Source: Gymnogyps californianus
Lineage: Eukaryota; Chordata; Aves; Accipitriformes; Cathartidae
Reading direction: 5' to 3'
Length of the DNA: 64,000 bases
Assembly (NCBI RefSeq): GCF_018139145.2
Contig: NC_059480.1
Coordinates: forward strand, 18,600,428-18,664,427
Position 1 is the stretch's first letter; every line of letters begins with the position of its first letter. The position numbers and the translations under genes are program-made. Positions 24,340 to 35,007 of the stretch are shown one piece after another. The notes under the pieces are model-generated. The model searched no databases. It was not told the origin of the DNA and saw nothing but the letters and a program-made list of their open reading frames with translations.

Positions 24340-24640
24340 CCGGCACAGCCCCGGCGCCCGCCGCCCCCAAACCGCGCCCGGTCCCGGCCCCGGCCCCGGC
24401 CCCCGCCCCCGCCGGCCCCGCCCGCCGACCCGGGCCCGACCCGCCGTGCCCCGCCCACAGCCCCGCCCTTCCCAGCTGACCACGCCCACGAACCGGCGGA
24501 TATGCCACGCCCCCGGATCCGCCCCGCCGGATAGGCCACGCCCCTATCCTTGGGTAGGCCCCGCCCTGGGCCAGCCCAATCATATAGGTCCCGCCCCATC
24601 TTGCTGGTTAGCCCCGCCCCCTTGTTGGCTCCGCCCCTTT
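24340..24640 (-). promoter_or_regulatory. CpG island promoter of SLC12A9 with GC-box cluster
   Basis: Just upstream of the SLC12A9 ATG, the plus strand carries a dense set of CCACGCCC, CCCCGCCC and CCGCCCC boxes (SP/KLF-type sites) spaced 15-35 bp apart from 24,478 to 24,640, plus a CCAAT motif at about 24,576. TATA is absent. This is a typical housekeeping promoter arrangement. Confidence 0.65.
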
Positions 24641-26950
24641 GTTGCCCTGCCCACAGCCCCCCACCCTTATCACGGCCTCCGGCCCCAAATGTACACCCAT
24701 CGTGGCCCCTCCCGCCGCTTCCCCCAGCCCCAGAGGTCTCCCACCCCAACACCCCCATAGTGACCCCCCCAGCCCCAGCGGCACCCCACACCCCGAATCC
24801 CCCAAGCCCCGGCCCTCGCGGGGTCTCCCCACTCCTGGTACCCGGCACTGACACCACCCCCCTCTCGAACTCGCCCCATTCCTCCCGGCACCCCAAAACC
24901 GGCCCCCGCGCCCCTGCATCGCCACACGCCCCCTGCCCCCGACCCCCAGCGGCCAGCATCCCGACCCCGGCACCCCCAAGCCGCCCCCGCGCCCCGGGCA
25001 CCCCCACGGACCTCGGTACTGCCCCGCCCCCCCATGCCCGCTCCCTGCGCCCCCCGCCGGTCCCGGCCGGGCTCCGCTGCCCGCGCCAATTACCGGACAA
25101 TCGGGGCCCCCGGGGGCGGCCGCCCGCCCTCCCTCCGTCCCTCGCTCCCTCCCCGCCGCCGGGGCTGGGATCTGCCCGGGCCCCGGGGTCCCACTGCCGC
25201 CGCCGCCGCCCGGGGCGGCCGAGCGCCTCGCCAATTAGGTTAATGGGGTTGGCACCGGCACCGGGGCCGGGAGGGGGGGCACGGTGGGGCCGGGGGCGAA
25301 CCCCACGCCGGCCTTGAGTACCCGCGTGGGCGCCGGCTGCGGTCAGCCGAGCGGTTGACCCCCACGGCGCGAGGCCGTGTCACGAGTGGGGGGATCCATG
25401 CGGGGACACCGGGGCGGAGCGCGGGACCGCTCCCCGGAGTGCGATGCCGCTCTCCCCCCACCACCCGTCCCCGCTGTCCCCCGTGGGGCGGAGGCGCAGC
25501 GTCCCCCCGCGGTGTCCCCGCGGCCGAGGTGGGAGCCCGGCGGGGCCGGGGCTTTCATCTGCGGCGGGCCTGTCGCCGTGCCAGCCGCGGGCAGCTCCGC
25601 GCCTTTGATGTGCCACTGAAGCGGCATTGTCCGCGCCCCGCTGGCACCATCGGGGCCGGGGGGGGCCGAGGGGGAGCGCGGCACGGCCGGGGCTGCGGGC
25701 ACGGAGGCGCCCCTGCCCCTAATGGGGACGGGGGTGGCGGCACGGGCACCCCTCCGGCCCCTAAATGGGGATGGGGACACGGGCACCTCCTGCACCTAAT
25801 GGAGACGGGGGGGGGCGTGGGCACCCCTCGAGGAGGAGAGAGACGGGCGCCTGGGCACCCCCTGTCCCCCAATGGATGTGGGGACACGGGCAGCCCCTGC
25901 CCCTAACAAGGACAGAGGTCTGGACACGGGGACCCACCCCTGCTCCCTAACAGGGATGGAGATGGGGGCACGGGTACCCGCCGCACCCCAAAGAAGTGAT
26001 GGGGATGTGGCCGCACCCTGCCCCGCCAAAGGAGCTGAGGTCGGGCCCATGGGCACAGCAGAGTGGCTACTGCGAGCAGGAGGGCGACGTGGGCACCCCA
26101 AAAGTGTGAGGCCAACGACAAGCCGAGCTGCAGGCACGGGGGGGGGGACCCTCTCCGGCTGGGCGGGCGAGTGTAGCCCCCCCATCCCTGGGGCCAAAGC
26201 TGCCCCCCAAACCCGGGCACGCTGCCCGCTCGCTGCCTGCTGCTGCTGAACAGCAAGAAAGGCAACCGGTGTCCCGGCCCCACCTGCCCCCCCCGGCATC
26301 CCTCCGGGGCGCTTCCCCCCCCCCCCGTCCTGCACCTCAGGCGAGGGACGGCCTTAGTGTGGACAGGGGGTGCTGGGGGGGCACCGGGTGGGGGGGTCCC
26401 CGGGGGCAGCCGGTGCTCAGCACGGGGGGTGCAGTGCCCCTGCACGGGGCGGCCCGTTCAGCCAGGGTTGGGCTGGCACAGAGAGAGGGACCCCCCCTCC
26501 TCCGCCCCATGCTCCCCCAGACCCCCGCCACTCCCCCCCCCCGCAATGTCCGCCCGGCCGCTCCCGGCCCGCTGCCCGCCTTTGAAGCCCCCGGCAGGTC
26601 TCCCACGCCCGGCCCGGGCCCCCCGCGCCCCGCAGCCGCCGGTGCGTTCCCACCCGCCCGCTGTCGTCGTCCCCGTCCCCCCCGCCCCCCCCGCGCCCCC
26701 CGCCCGGGGCCCGCAGGAGGGACGGTGGCGCGGCCGGGGCTTGGCGTGAAAATGATCAAGGGCCGCGGGCAGCGCCGGAGCTCAGCGCCCGTCTGATGCT
26801 GCCCGCCCGGAGGCCCCGTCGAACAAAGGCGGCATTGAGGCCCCGGCTGCGCCCCCCCCCCGCGCCCCCCGCCCGAGCTGGCATCTTGGCGCGACATTAA
26901 TGAACTCGCCTGTTTGTGCTCCCCCGGCCCCTCTCTCCTCCCACCGCCCG
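24640..26950. other. CpG-rich non-coding stretch between SLC12A9 and PRSS56
   Basis: Very GC-rich with long C and G runs and many chance open frames. No ECEL1 exon was recognised, although mammals have ECEL1 between the phosphatases and PRSS56. Non-GC islands include CAATTAGGTTAATGGGG near 25,231, CTTTGATGTGCCACTG near 25,604 and GACATTAATGAACTC near 26,893, all possible factor sites. Confidence 0.5.
25690..25990 (+). repeat. Degenerate minisatellite
   Basis: Six or so irregular copies of a 40-55 bp unit around CCCCTAATGGGGACGGGGG with GACACGGGCACC. Units vary in length and sequence. Confidence 0.65.
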
Positions 26951-26960
26951 GGGGGCACCG

Positions 26961-26967
26961 TATATAT
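26961..26967 (+). promoter_or_regulatory. PRSS56 TATA box
   Basis: TATATAT in CACCGTATATATCCATCC, 70 bp before the PRSS56 ATG, in otherwise extremely GC-rich DNA. A start site near 26,990-26,997 is inferred. Confidence 0.7.
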
Positions 26968-27036
26968 CCATCCCTCCTCTCCCGCCTCGGACATTTCGGG
27001 GGCTCCCCCCTCCTGCCCCCTTTTGCCCGCCCGAGG

Positions 27037-30000
27037 ATGGAGCGAGGAGGGAAGAGGATGTGGGGTGCTCTCCTCGGGGTCTGCCTGGTCCCCCCTGTGC
27101 TGCTGCTGCTGCTGCCGCTGCTGCAGCTGGCGGGGGGGCCCCCGTGGGCCAGGGGCTCTACCCCATGCCGGCCGGTGTCTTGCAAGGTCAGTGGGGCATG
27201 GGGACGGGGGCATCTTTGTGGGAGGATCTGGCTGCAGATGGGGCGGCTGTAGGAGCCGGGACTCCTGGGTGCACTCTCAGGAAGGGGGGGAAGCACAAGC
27301 AGGATGCCTGGGTCACTGGCAAAGCCCCCCAGCCTCCAGGGCGTGCCCACGCTGCCTGGACTGAGTGGCAAGTGCTGCCCGCGGCACTAGGGGACACAGG
27401 GGTTGCAGGGAGCGGTGTGGTTCATGTCCTGCGGCCGCCAGCTCTCCCTCCTGCCCCAGGTACCTGTGCCAGCCCCGGGGGACCCTCTGCCAGGGCATGG
27501 CCAGCAGGAGGGCAGCTGTGGGTGGGTACAGGTGGGCACAGGTACGGGCACACGTGGGGATGCACATACAGGGCATGCACAGGAATGCACACACGTGGGC
27601 ACATGCAGGGACATGCAGACACAGGCACGCAGACCCTGGCACATGCAGGTGAGCACCCAGGGTGTGGGCACAGGTGTGCACAGAGGTGCATGCACATGGA
27701 CACACATGGGCACACGGGGGCACACCTGCCCAGGCTCACACCCGGCTCCGTGCCTATGTTTGCACACGTGTGTTCACAGGGTCTCCACGTGCAGCAGGCA
27801 CAGACAGGCCTGGGCAAACACCCTCCCCACACCATGTGCCCATGTGCCAACCCCACCAGGGAGGTGACAGTCATGCCTGTCACCCTAGGCAATGCCAATA
27901 GGTGACAAGTCGTGCCCAGCCTGACTCCCCACCATGGAGATATCGGGGCATGGGCACCAGGTGGGCTGGGGCACCCCGTGGCTGGGGGGGGGGGGGCAGT
28001 AGTGGGGGCACTGGGGGTCTGAGCGCCCTGCGTGTGTCCGGCAGCACTGTCGAGCCGGGGGACGCTGGTGCTGGAGGCGGCACTGAGGAGTGCGCTGCTG
28101 GCACTGGAGCGGGCGCTGGCTGAGCAGCAGCAGCAGCGGGGCGCCTGCGGGCTCTGTGCCCCCTGCCTCTTCCCCCCTGCGCCAACCTCACCCACCACTG
28201 CCCACGTGAGTCACGGTTCCCCAGCCCCCATGGCCCCCATCCCAGGAGACCCTACCCAAACAGAGCCCAGGGTCCCCACTCAAACGCTGCCCAGGGTCCC
28301 TATCCAAATACCACCCCATGCCCAGGAGACCCTACCCAAACACGGACCCATGCCTGGAGACCCTACCCAAATATTGCTTTGGGACCCTACCAAAGCACCA
28401 CCCCATCCCCTAGAAACCCTAGCAAAATGACACCCCAAAACCCTACCCAAACAGTACCCTCTCCCCTATAGGCTTTACCCTATAGGCTTTACCAAAACAG
28501 CGCCCAGACTCCCAAAACATATCCCTAACTGCTAGAGACCCTACCAAAACACCACCCAGAGATCCTACCCAAGCAGTTCCCCATCCTCTCTAGATCCTAC
28601 CCAAATCACCTAGAGCAGTTCCCCATCCTCTCTAGATCCTACTCATCGCCTGGAGCCCTACCCAAAACATTGCTCAATCCCTTGTCTCCTTCCCAGAGAT
28701 CCCCCCCAAAACATATCCGAGCACCCAGGAGACCCTACCAAAACATGCCAGCACCGCAGCCCCATCATGCCCCCTTCCCACCCACCCCAAAGCGGATCCC
28801 GGGGTGGCCTGGGCAAAGGTGGGCAAGGGAGGACATGGGGATGCCCACAGCCCTGCTGTCCTTGCAGCGCCGGCTGTGCCCCCCACCATGCCCCCCAGCT
28901 GCCAGGCCCTGCTGGATGCCCAGGCGCTGCCCGAGCTGCCCCAGCGCAACTGGGCACTGAGCCAGGCCTGTGCCCCCTACCAGCACCTGTGCCCACCCGA
29001 GGGGGCCCAGCACGCCTGCGCCCCGCTCAGCGCCCAGCTCTGCCGCCACCGCCTCCAGGAGTGCCGTGAGTGGGCACCCGCATCGCCCCTGGCTCCTCCT
29101 AGAGCGGGGAGACCCTACAATAACAAACGGGGCATCACCAAGGGATGCCCGGGATTGCCTGGAGGGGATATGGGGCATTGGGGGTGGCAGGGGATGCTGA
29201 GGTGGGGTGGGGAGACCGGGGAGGTGGGGGTACGGTAGGGTGATGGGGTATCTCTGGTGGGATGGGAGATTGAGGGATCTGGGGTGGGCTGTGGAGATTT
29301 GGAGGGTGGAGGCATTGGGACCGATGGAGCAGATTGGGGGGGGACGGGGCGTTAAGGGGTGATGGAGAATCTGGGATGGGAGAGGGGAGCGTGGGGGAAC
29401 AGGGCAAGAGGGGTGACGGAGAGACTGGGGACACTGAGGCATTGGGGGTGACAAGGACACTTGGAGTGGGACAGAGGTCCTCGTTCAGGATGATGGGGAT
29501 CTGGGGGGCACTGAGAGGAGCCGGGGGGAATTGGAGACAGTAGGGACATGGTGGTGACATCGGGGGGAGTGCCCTCACATGCCATGACAGCCTGTCCCTG
29601 CAGGGATGGCAGCTGCAGCCCTGGGTCCCGATGTGCCAGCGGAGGCGGCGATGCCAGGTGAGCCAGGGCGGCCCTGAAGTGCCCACCCCCCCCCACCCCC
29701 CCCCCCCCCCCCACGCTGGCGGGCGCCCCCAGCCCCCGGCTGCCTGCTGGGCCGGGGGCAGAGGTTAGCGTCGGCAGCTGCCGGGCCGCAGGGTGCCCCC
29801 GGCCCGCCGCCCGCTTGCCTCTGTGAGCACAATGAAGCTTGACAGCGCGCCCGGTGCGGCCTGACCCCCCCGGGGGTTGCCTGCCACCCCCTCCACCCGC
29901 CACGGCCATCCCGGCACTGCCGTACCCGTCCACCCCATGTCCACCCGGGATAGGGGGTGTCCTGGCAGCGGGGCTGCGGGACCCCCCCCCCCCTCACCCC

Positions 30001-33000
30001 GGCTTTGTCCCCCAGGGAGCTGCGGGTACCGTGGGGGCCCCCAAGCGAACGCCACGGCCCTCCGAGGACGGATCATGGGCGGCAGCGTGGCCCCGCGGGG
30101 GGCCTGGCCCTGGCTGGTGTCGGTGCGGCTCCATGGGGAGCTGGTGTGCGGAGGGGTGCTGGTGGGGCACTCCTGGGTCCTCACCGCGGCCCACTGCTTT
30201 GCTGGGTATGGCAATGTAGGGGTGATGTCCCTGCAAAGGGGGGCATGGGGTGGCACCCCTGTCACCCCTGTAACTAGCTGCCCCCAACCTGCCAGGAACC
30301 GGAACGAGCTGGCGTGGACGGTGGTGGTGGGCGACCATGAGCTGGGCAAGCCGGGCACAGGCAAGCAGGCAGTGCCCGTCCGGCGCATCCTGCCTCACCC
30401 CAAGGTCAGTGGAGGTGGGCACCCCCCCTGACCTCCCTGTGCATGCCCCAGGGCCCCCCACTGACACCCCCCCACATCTCCTTCCAGTTTAACCCCAAGA
30501 CATTTCACGGGGACCTGGCGCTGCTGGAGCTGGCAGTGCCGCTGGCCCCGTCGCCCACCGTCAGCCCCGTGTGCCTTCCCAGCGGCCCCACGGAGCCCAG
30601 CCCCGGCACTACCTGCTACATTGCGGGCTGGGGCTCCCTCTACGAAGGTAGGTGCCACCTCAACACCCGTGGGATCTATGGAGCATCCCCCTCGGTGCCC
30701 TCTCCAGTGTCCCGTGCCAATGCACCAAGGGGGGTGCAAAAGAGAGGGGGGTGCCCGGGCATGGGGGACCCTATAACGGATGCCTTGCCCTGCAGAGGGG
30801 CCGGTGGCCGACGTGGTGATGGAGGCGCGGGTGCCCCTGCTCAGCCAGGAGACATGCCGGGGCGCCCTGGGCAGGGACCTGCTCACCAGCACCATGTTCT
30901 GTGCCGGGTACTTGTCCGGGGGCATCGACTCCTGCCAGGTAATGCCCAGGGCTGGGGGGCTGCCAGACCCCAAAACTCAAAAATCTCTCGTGGCACGTGG
31001 TGCTGGGCATGCACTGCAGCCCGGCAGTGAGGTCGGGGTCCCACCTCAGACTGACGTGTAGGCATCCCCCCCAGGGTGACTCGGGGGGCCCACTGGCATG
31101 CCAGGACCCCTCCTCGCACCGCTTCGTCCTCTATGGCATCACCTCATGGGGCGACGGCTGCGGTGAGCGAGGCAAACCGGGTGTCTACACCCGCGTCACT
31201 GCCTTCGTGGACTGGCTCAGCCTCCAGATGGACTGTGAGTGCCACCGGCCGTGCTGGGGGGGACGGAGGTGGCTCTGGGTGCCCGGGATGCTGCAGGGAT
31301 ACATTGTCCCAGGATGGGGCTCAGCACCTCATGGCAGCCCCGGTGCCCTCGCAGCTGCCCCCGGCAGCCGGGAACCGAGCTGCTTTGACCTGCTGGCGCT
31401 GGCCCAGCTGCCCCCCGAGCAGCAGCTGCCCGAGCGCGCCCGCCTCTGCGCCTTCTACGCTGGGTCCTGCCGGGCCCCCCAGGGCCGGGCCGCCTGTGTC
31501 CACCTGGCCGAGGAGACCTGCCGCACCAGGACGAGACGATGCGGTGAGCCAGAGGGTCATGCCGGGGCGAGGGCACAGGGAGGGACCCCATTTCTGGTGG
31601 TGTGGGTCCGGTGCGGTGCCGGGCCCATGGCTCTCCCGCTGCACCCGCAGAGCTGCACTCCTATGCTCAGACCTTGGTGGATCTCCTGCGCCGGGCTGGG
31701 GACTTCATCCGAAACCAGTTCGACTTCTCCTTCCTCACCCGCGCCCTGCCCCAGCTCCTGGGCAAGATCTATGGGCATCTTTTCCCCCCCCGTATCCGCA
31801 GGGATGCCCCAGGTACCCTCCCGGCTGGGCCACCCTGTGCCCACTTGGGGTCCCATCAGTCCCCCCTATGCCAGTGGCTGGGGCACCAGCAGCCTGCCCT
31901 GGCACCTCCGTGGGGCTCCCCTACCCCTTGTCCCTCCTGTCCCCTTCTTGTCCTCACAGGCCCAGCTGTGGCAGGGGGCCAGCCCAGCCCTCCAGCAGAG
32001 GGACCCTGGAGACCCCCCACCAGGTAGGGCATGGTGGGCCATGGGGCACGGGGGGCTAAAGGGTTTGGGGGCAAGATGCCTGTGGGCATTGACATGGCTT
32101 TTTTGGGGACAGCCGAAAGCATTGGGGTCCTGCTCTTCCCGCAACCAGGGCACACCTGGAGGGAGGTGGACACGGCCCCCCGGGGTGCCCAGGGCCACCC
32201 AGGTCCCACCAGGGGTGCGCAGAACGGGGGGGCGGCACTGCCCAGGGATGGGTGCCACCGGGCGCCTGCCTGAGCTCACCCCGCTGTGCTTGCAGGCGGG
32301 GGGCCGGGCAGCCGCCCCCCTTCGCAGGGCTCTTCAGGGCCGTGGGGCCCCGGCTGCAGGACTGGGTGGAGGCGCTGAGGGCCATGGAGGGGAGCGGCCC
32401 CCCGGCACCCACCCCGGACAGGGGGCAGCTCCCCAGGGAGACGTGGCTCTTCTTGCAGGTATTTGGGGAGGGACGGGCTGGGGGGAGCCCCTGCCCCTCT
32501 GGTGACAGTGCCACCAGGGATGAAAGCCCAGCAGTCCCCCTGTGTCCCCTCCTGACATCCCTTGGGCCCATCGTCCCCTGTGCAGCCACAGAGGTGGCAT
32601 CTCCCACTCTGCCACCACAGAGGGAGAATCTCACCCTCCCCAGCTGAAACCAGTGCTCCCAGTCCAACCAGTGCAGTGCCAGCCATGGGTCTGACCCCGC
32701 AGCTTAGGATCTGACCCAACACAGCCATAAAGATGTCACGTGTTCCCAGTGCCCCATCCGACACCAGCCCAGCCATGCCCTGCGCTCTGCCACTGTGCAC
32801 CTGGCCATGCCCACGGGTGCCCTGTGGGTGCCCCACTGCCCACCCTGTCCCCCCTTTGCTTCAGCAGGGCGAGGAGGTGGTGGAGGAGCTGGTGGGACAA
32901 GGACGAGCCTTCCTTGCCCAGCTGCGGGCAGAGCTGGACCTCGGCACCCCTCTTGAAGCCACAGAGCCGCGACAGGCACCTGGAGAGCTGGCGGGGACCC

Positions 33001-33926
33001 CCACACCGAGCCGTGAGCCTTGGGAGCCTGGGGGGGCTGGGGCCGACGGGGCAGCGGGGTGTCCATCCGCCGGCCGGCTCCATGCCCGGGCAGTGCCCAC
33101 TGGCCGTGTCCCCACCAGGGCTTTCACACCTCTCTCGGTGGCAGGGTCCGTGCCGAGGGAGAAACGTGAGCTGGTGCCCACCGAGCTGCCGGGGGTGGAG
33201 GAAGAGGAGGAGGAAGAGGCGGGCACAGGCAGAGGTAAGCGCCCTGCAGCCCCCGGCCACTGCGGGATGCCATGTGCCACCATGGGGGTGGCGGCAAGCC
33301 CGGCCTTGGCTTCACACCCCGGTCCCAGGGCTGGTTGTCCCATGTCAGTGGGACAGCCCTCAGCCATACACCCCTCCACAGGGACCCTCTGCCCCTGCTC
33401 CCCCAGTGTCCCCAGAGCATGGGTGCTCCTCCCCGGGGCAGGCAGCAGCATGGTGCCCCTCACCGCACCCCTGATGTCCCCCCTCCATCTCTCTCCTGCG
33501 GGTCCCTGGGGTTGCAGCTTGCCCTGGCCTCAACGAGTCGGCAGTGCGGGTGGGTGCAGTGCGGGAGCTGTACGCCTGGGTGCTGCGGGTGCCCGAGCCG
33601 GACCTGGCCATGACCTTCCAGGAGGTGAGTGCCTCATCCAGCTACTCCGAGCCCCCCACCCTGGCAGCCAGGTGGTGCCACCACCCAGCCCATCATTGTC
33701 CCGCTGCGTCCCTGGCTCCCCTGGGACTAGTGGTGTTGTCATCTCCCTGCAGATCCTGGTGGACTTGGGCTCCAAAAACGCCAAGGGGCTGTACCGGGCC
33801 CAGGTGCGGGCCATGGTGGGGGGCCGCCCCACGGCCTTCACTGGCCTCGTGGGGCTGGACAGTGACTCGCTGGCCCGCAGCATGCCTGGCCTTGTCGCTC
33901 TGGCGCTCGAGGCGCTGAAAACCTAA
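27037..33926 (+). CDS. PRSS56: PRSS56, secreted trypsin-like serine protease
   Basis: A secreted S1-family protease needed for normal eye growth in mammals. Coding exons: 27037-27186, 28045-28205, 28868-29065, 29604-29657, 30016-30205, 30296-30404, 30488-30647, 30796-30938, 31075-31234, 31355-31543, 31651-31812, 31960-32023, 32296-32458, 32865-33012, 33145-33234, 33518-33624, 33753-33926. Order: Leu-rich signal peptide; [12 protein letters not shown] and a helix like human ALQVLSAQGTQAL; a six-Cys module (exon 3); protease domain with activation site LRGRIMGG, catalytic His in TAAHCF, Asp in FHGDLALL, Ser in GDSGGP; a second six-Cys module (exon 10); a low-complexity linker with a Glu run (exon 15); and the conserved C-terminus ([17 protein letters not shown]). 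Two frame problems, each cured by one extra base: in exon 1 at the G7C5 run (27132-27143), and in exon 2, which ends in phase 0 although exon 3 needs phase 1. From exon 3 onward all phases agree. Confidence 0.93.
27525..27740 (+). repeat. CACG/GCACA-rich simple repeat, PRSS56 intron 1
   Basis: Irregular repetition of GCACACGTGGGCACATGCAG-like words. Purine/pyrimidine alternation is frequent (GTGCACA, CACGTG). Confidence 0.7.
28230..28660 (+). repeat. Degenerate tandem repeat, PRSS56 intron 2
   Basis: About a dozen irregular copies of GGAGACCCTACCCAAACA-like words. Near the end a longer unit is almost perfectly duplicated: GCAGTTCCCCATCCTCTC followed by TAGATCCTAC at about 28,575 and again at about 28,615. 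Confidence 0.8.
29686..29712 (+). repeat. C-run (C9-A-C17), PRSS56 intron 4
   Basis: Nine C, one A, then 17 C. Run length is likely unreliable in any assembly. Confidence 0.9.
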
Positions 33927-34244
33927 TGGTGCCCTGGGACACCATGCCAGCACGGGGACGGGGTGCTGGGGCAGGGGTCTCTCATGTCCTTCAAACACAG
34001 TCCCTTCCCTGGCTCAGGCTCTTCCACCCTTTTGTCCCCCATTGTGCCTCAGTTTCCCTCTTCCCACCAGCACTGGCTGCCCTCCCCAGGGCAATGGGGC
34101 GCCGGGGGCACCTGAAGCATCTCAGCCGGGGATCACAGCCCTCCTCTCCCCTGGGACCCTCACCTTGGCAAGCCCATCCCCACCCCATTTTCCCTAGAGG
34201 CACTCGGGCTGTTATTTATTTGTACAGAGAAAGGTTTATTTTTC

Positions 34245-34250
34245 AATAAA
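34245..34250 (+). terminator. PRSS56 poly(A) signal
   Basis: AATAAA in TTTTTCAATAAAGAAGG, 319 bp after the PRSS56 stop. The preceding TTATTTATTTGTACAG is an AU-rich patch at the 3' UTR end. Confidence 0.8.
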
Positions 34251-34799
34251 GAAGGGCTCTATTTTCCGGTAGCTGGTGAGTGTGAAGGAAGTGCTATGCC
34301 ATGTGGTGCCGGCGAGGCGGATGCCGGTGGGGGGACTTTCCATGGGGGATATGACATCCCGTTGCATCCCCCTTCCCATTCCCCTGTACCCCAAAGTGAT
34401 GTCCCCAGCCCCCAGTTTCTGCCCCTGGCATCGGTGCTGTGCCCAGCCCGGCACAGACTCCCCAGCCCCCTCCCCAGGGGTCGGGCACCCCTCCTGCCCA
34501 CTGCAGCACCCATAGCACAGCACCGTTGCCCACCCTTGGTGCCACCCCATTGGGGACCCACAGGAAACCTCCTGCCAGTGCAGCGGCCAAGCATGCCCTG
34601 GGCCAGTGGTGCCACCCCCGTGCTTGGGCATCGGTGGGTACCAACCCCTCCTGCTCGTGGGGAGCCTGCCGCCCCCAAGCAGCATCGCTGGGGCTGCTGA
34701 GCAGCGGGGAAGGGACCGTCCCTCCCCGTGCCCAGCAATGCCCGTGCTGGCGTGCCCAGGCACAGGGTGACGGGCTGACACCCGTGGGGCCGGCGAGGC

Positions 34800-34901
34800 C
34801 AGCTGCGCCTGCCCATCTCCCCTTCTCCTGGCGCGGGGGGTGCCGGAAGAGAGGGGTGGGAGCGGGTATCCGGTGCCGGCACCCTTCCCCCTCGGCACCT
34901 G
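34800..34901 (+). promoter_or_regulatory. E-boxes upstream of CHRND
   Basis: CAGCTG at 34800-34805 and CACCTG at 34896-34901, 203 and 107 bp before the CHRND ATG. CAGCTG/CACCTG are the sites bound by MyoD-family factors, which are known to drive muscle nicotinic receptor subunit genes. Site function here is inferred. Confidence 0.5.
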
Positions 34902-35007
34902 GCACCATCCATCTCCCGCTCCGGCCGGCAGCCGGACATCCGCTCGGCCAGGCCAGGCGGGGAGGCAGCCAGGGCCTGGCACTGTGCGAGGGCACCGCAG
35001 GCACCGC

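Noticed and set aside
24640..27000. Exons of ECEL1 on the minus strand
   Set aside because: No zinc-peptidase motif or ECEL1-like peptide was recognised in any frame.
27101..27126. CTG repeat in PRSS56 exon 1 as a trinucleotide expansion
   Set aside because: It is only a few units, interrupted by CCG, and encodes the normal leucine core of a signal peptide.
29604..29657. Reading PRSS56 exon 4 in phase 0, which gives MCQRRRRCQ, like the human CLQRRRRC
   Set aside because: Exons 3 and 5 both require phase 1, which yields a smooth join into GSCGYRGG before the protease domain; the other frame does not connect on either side.
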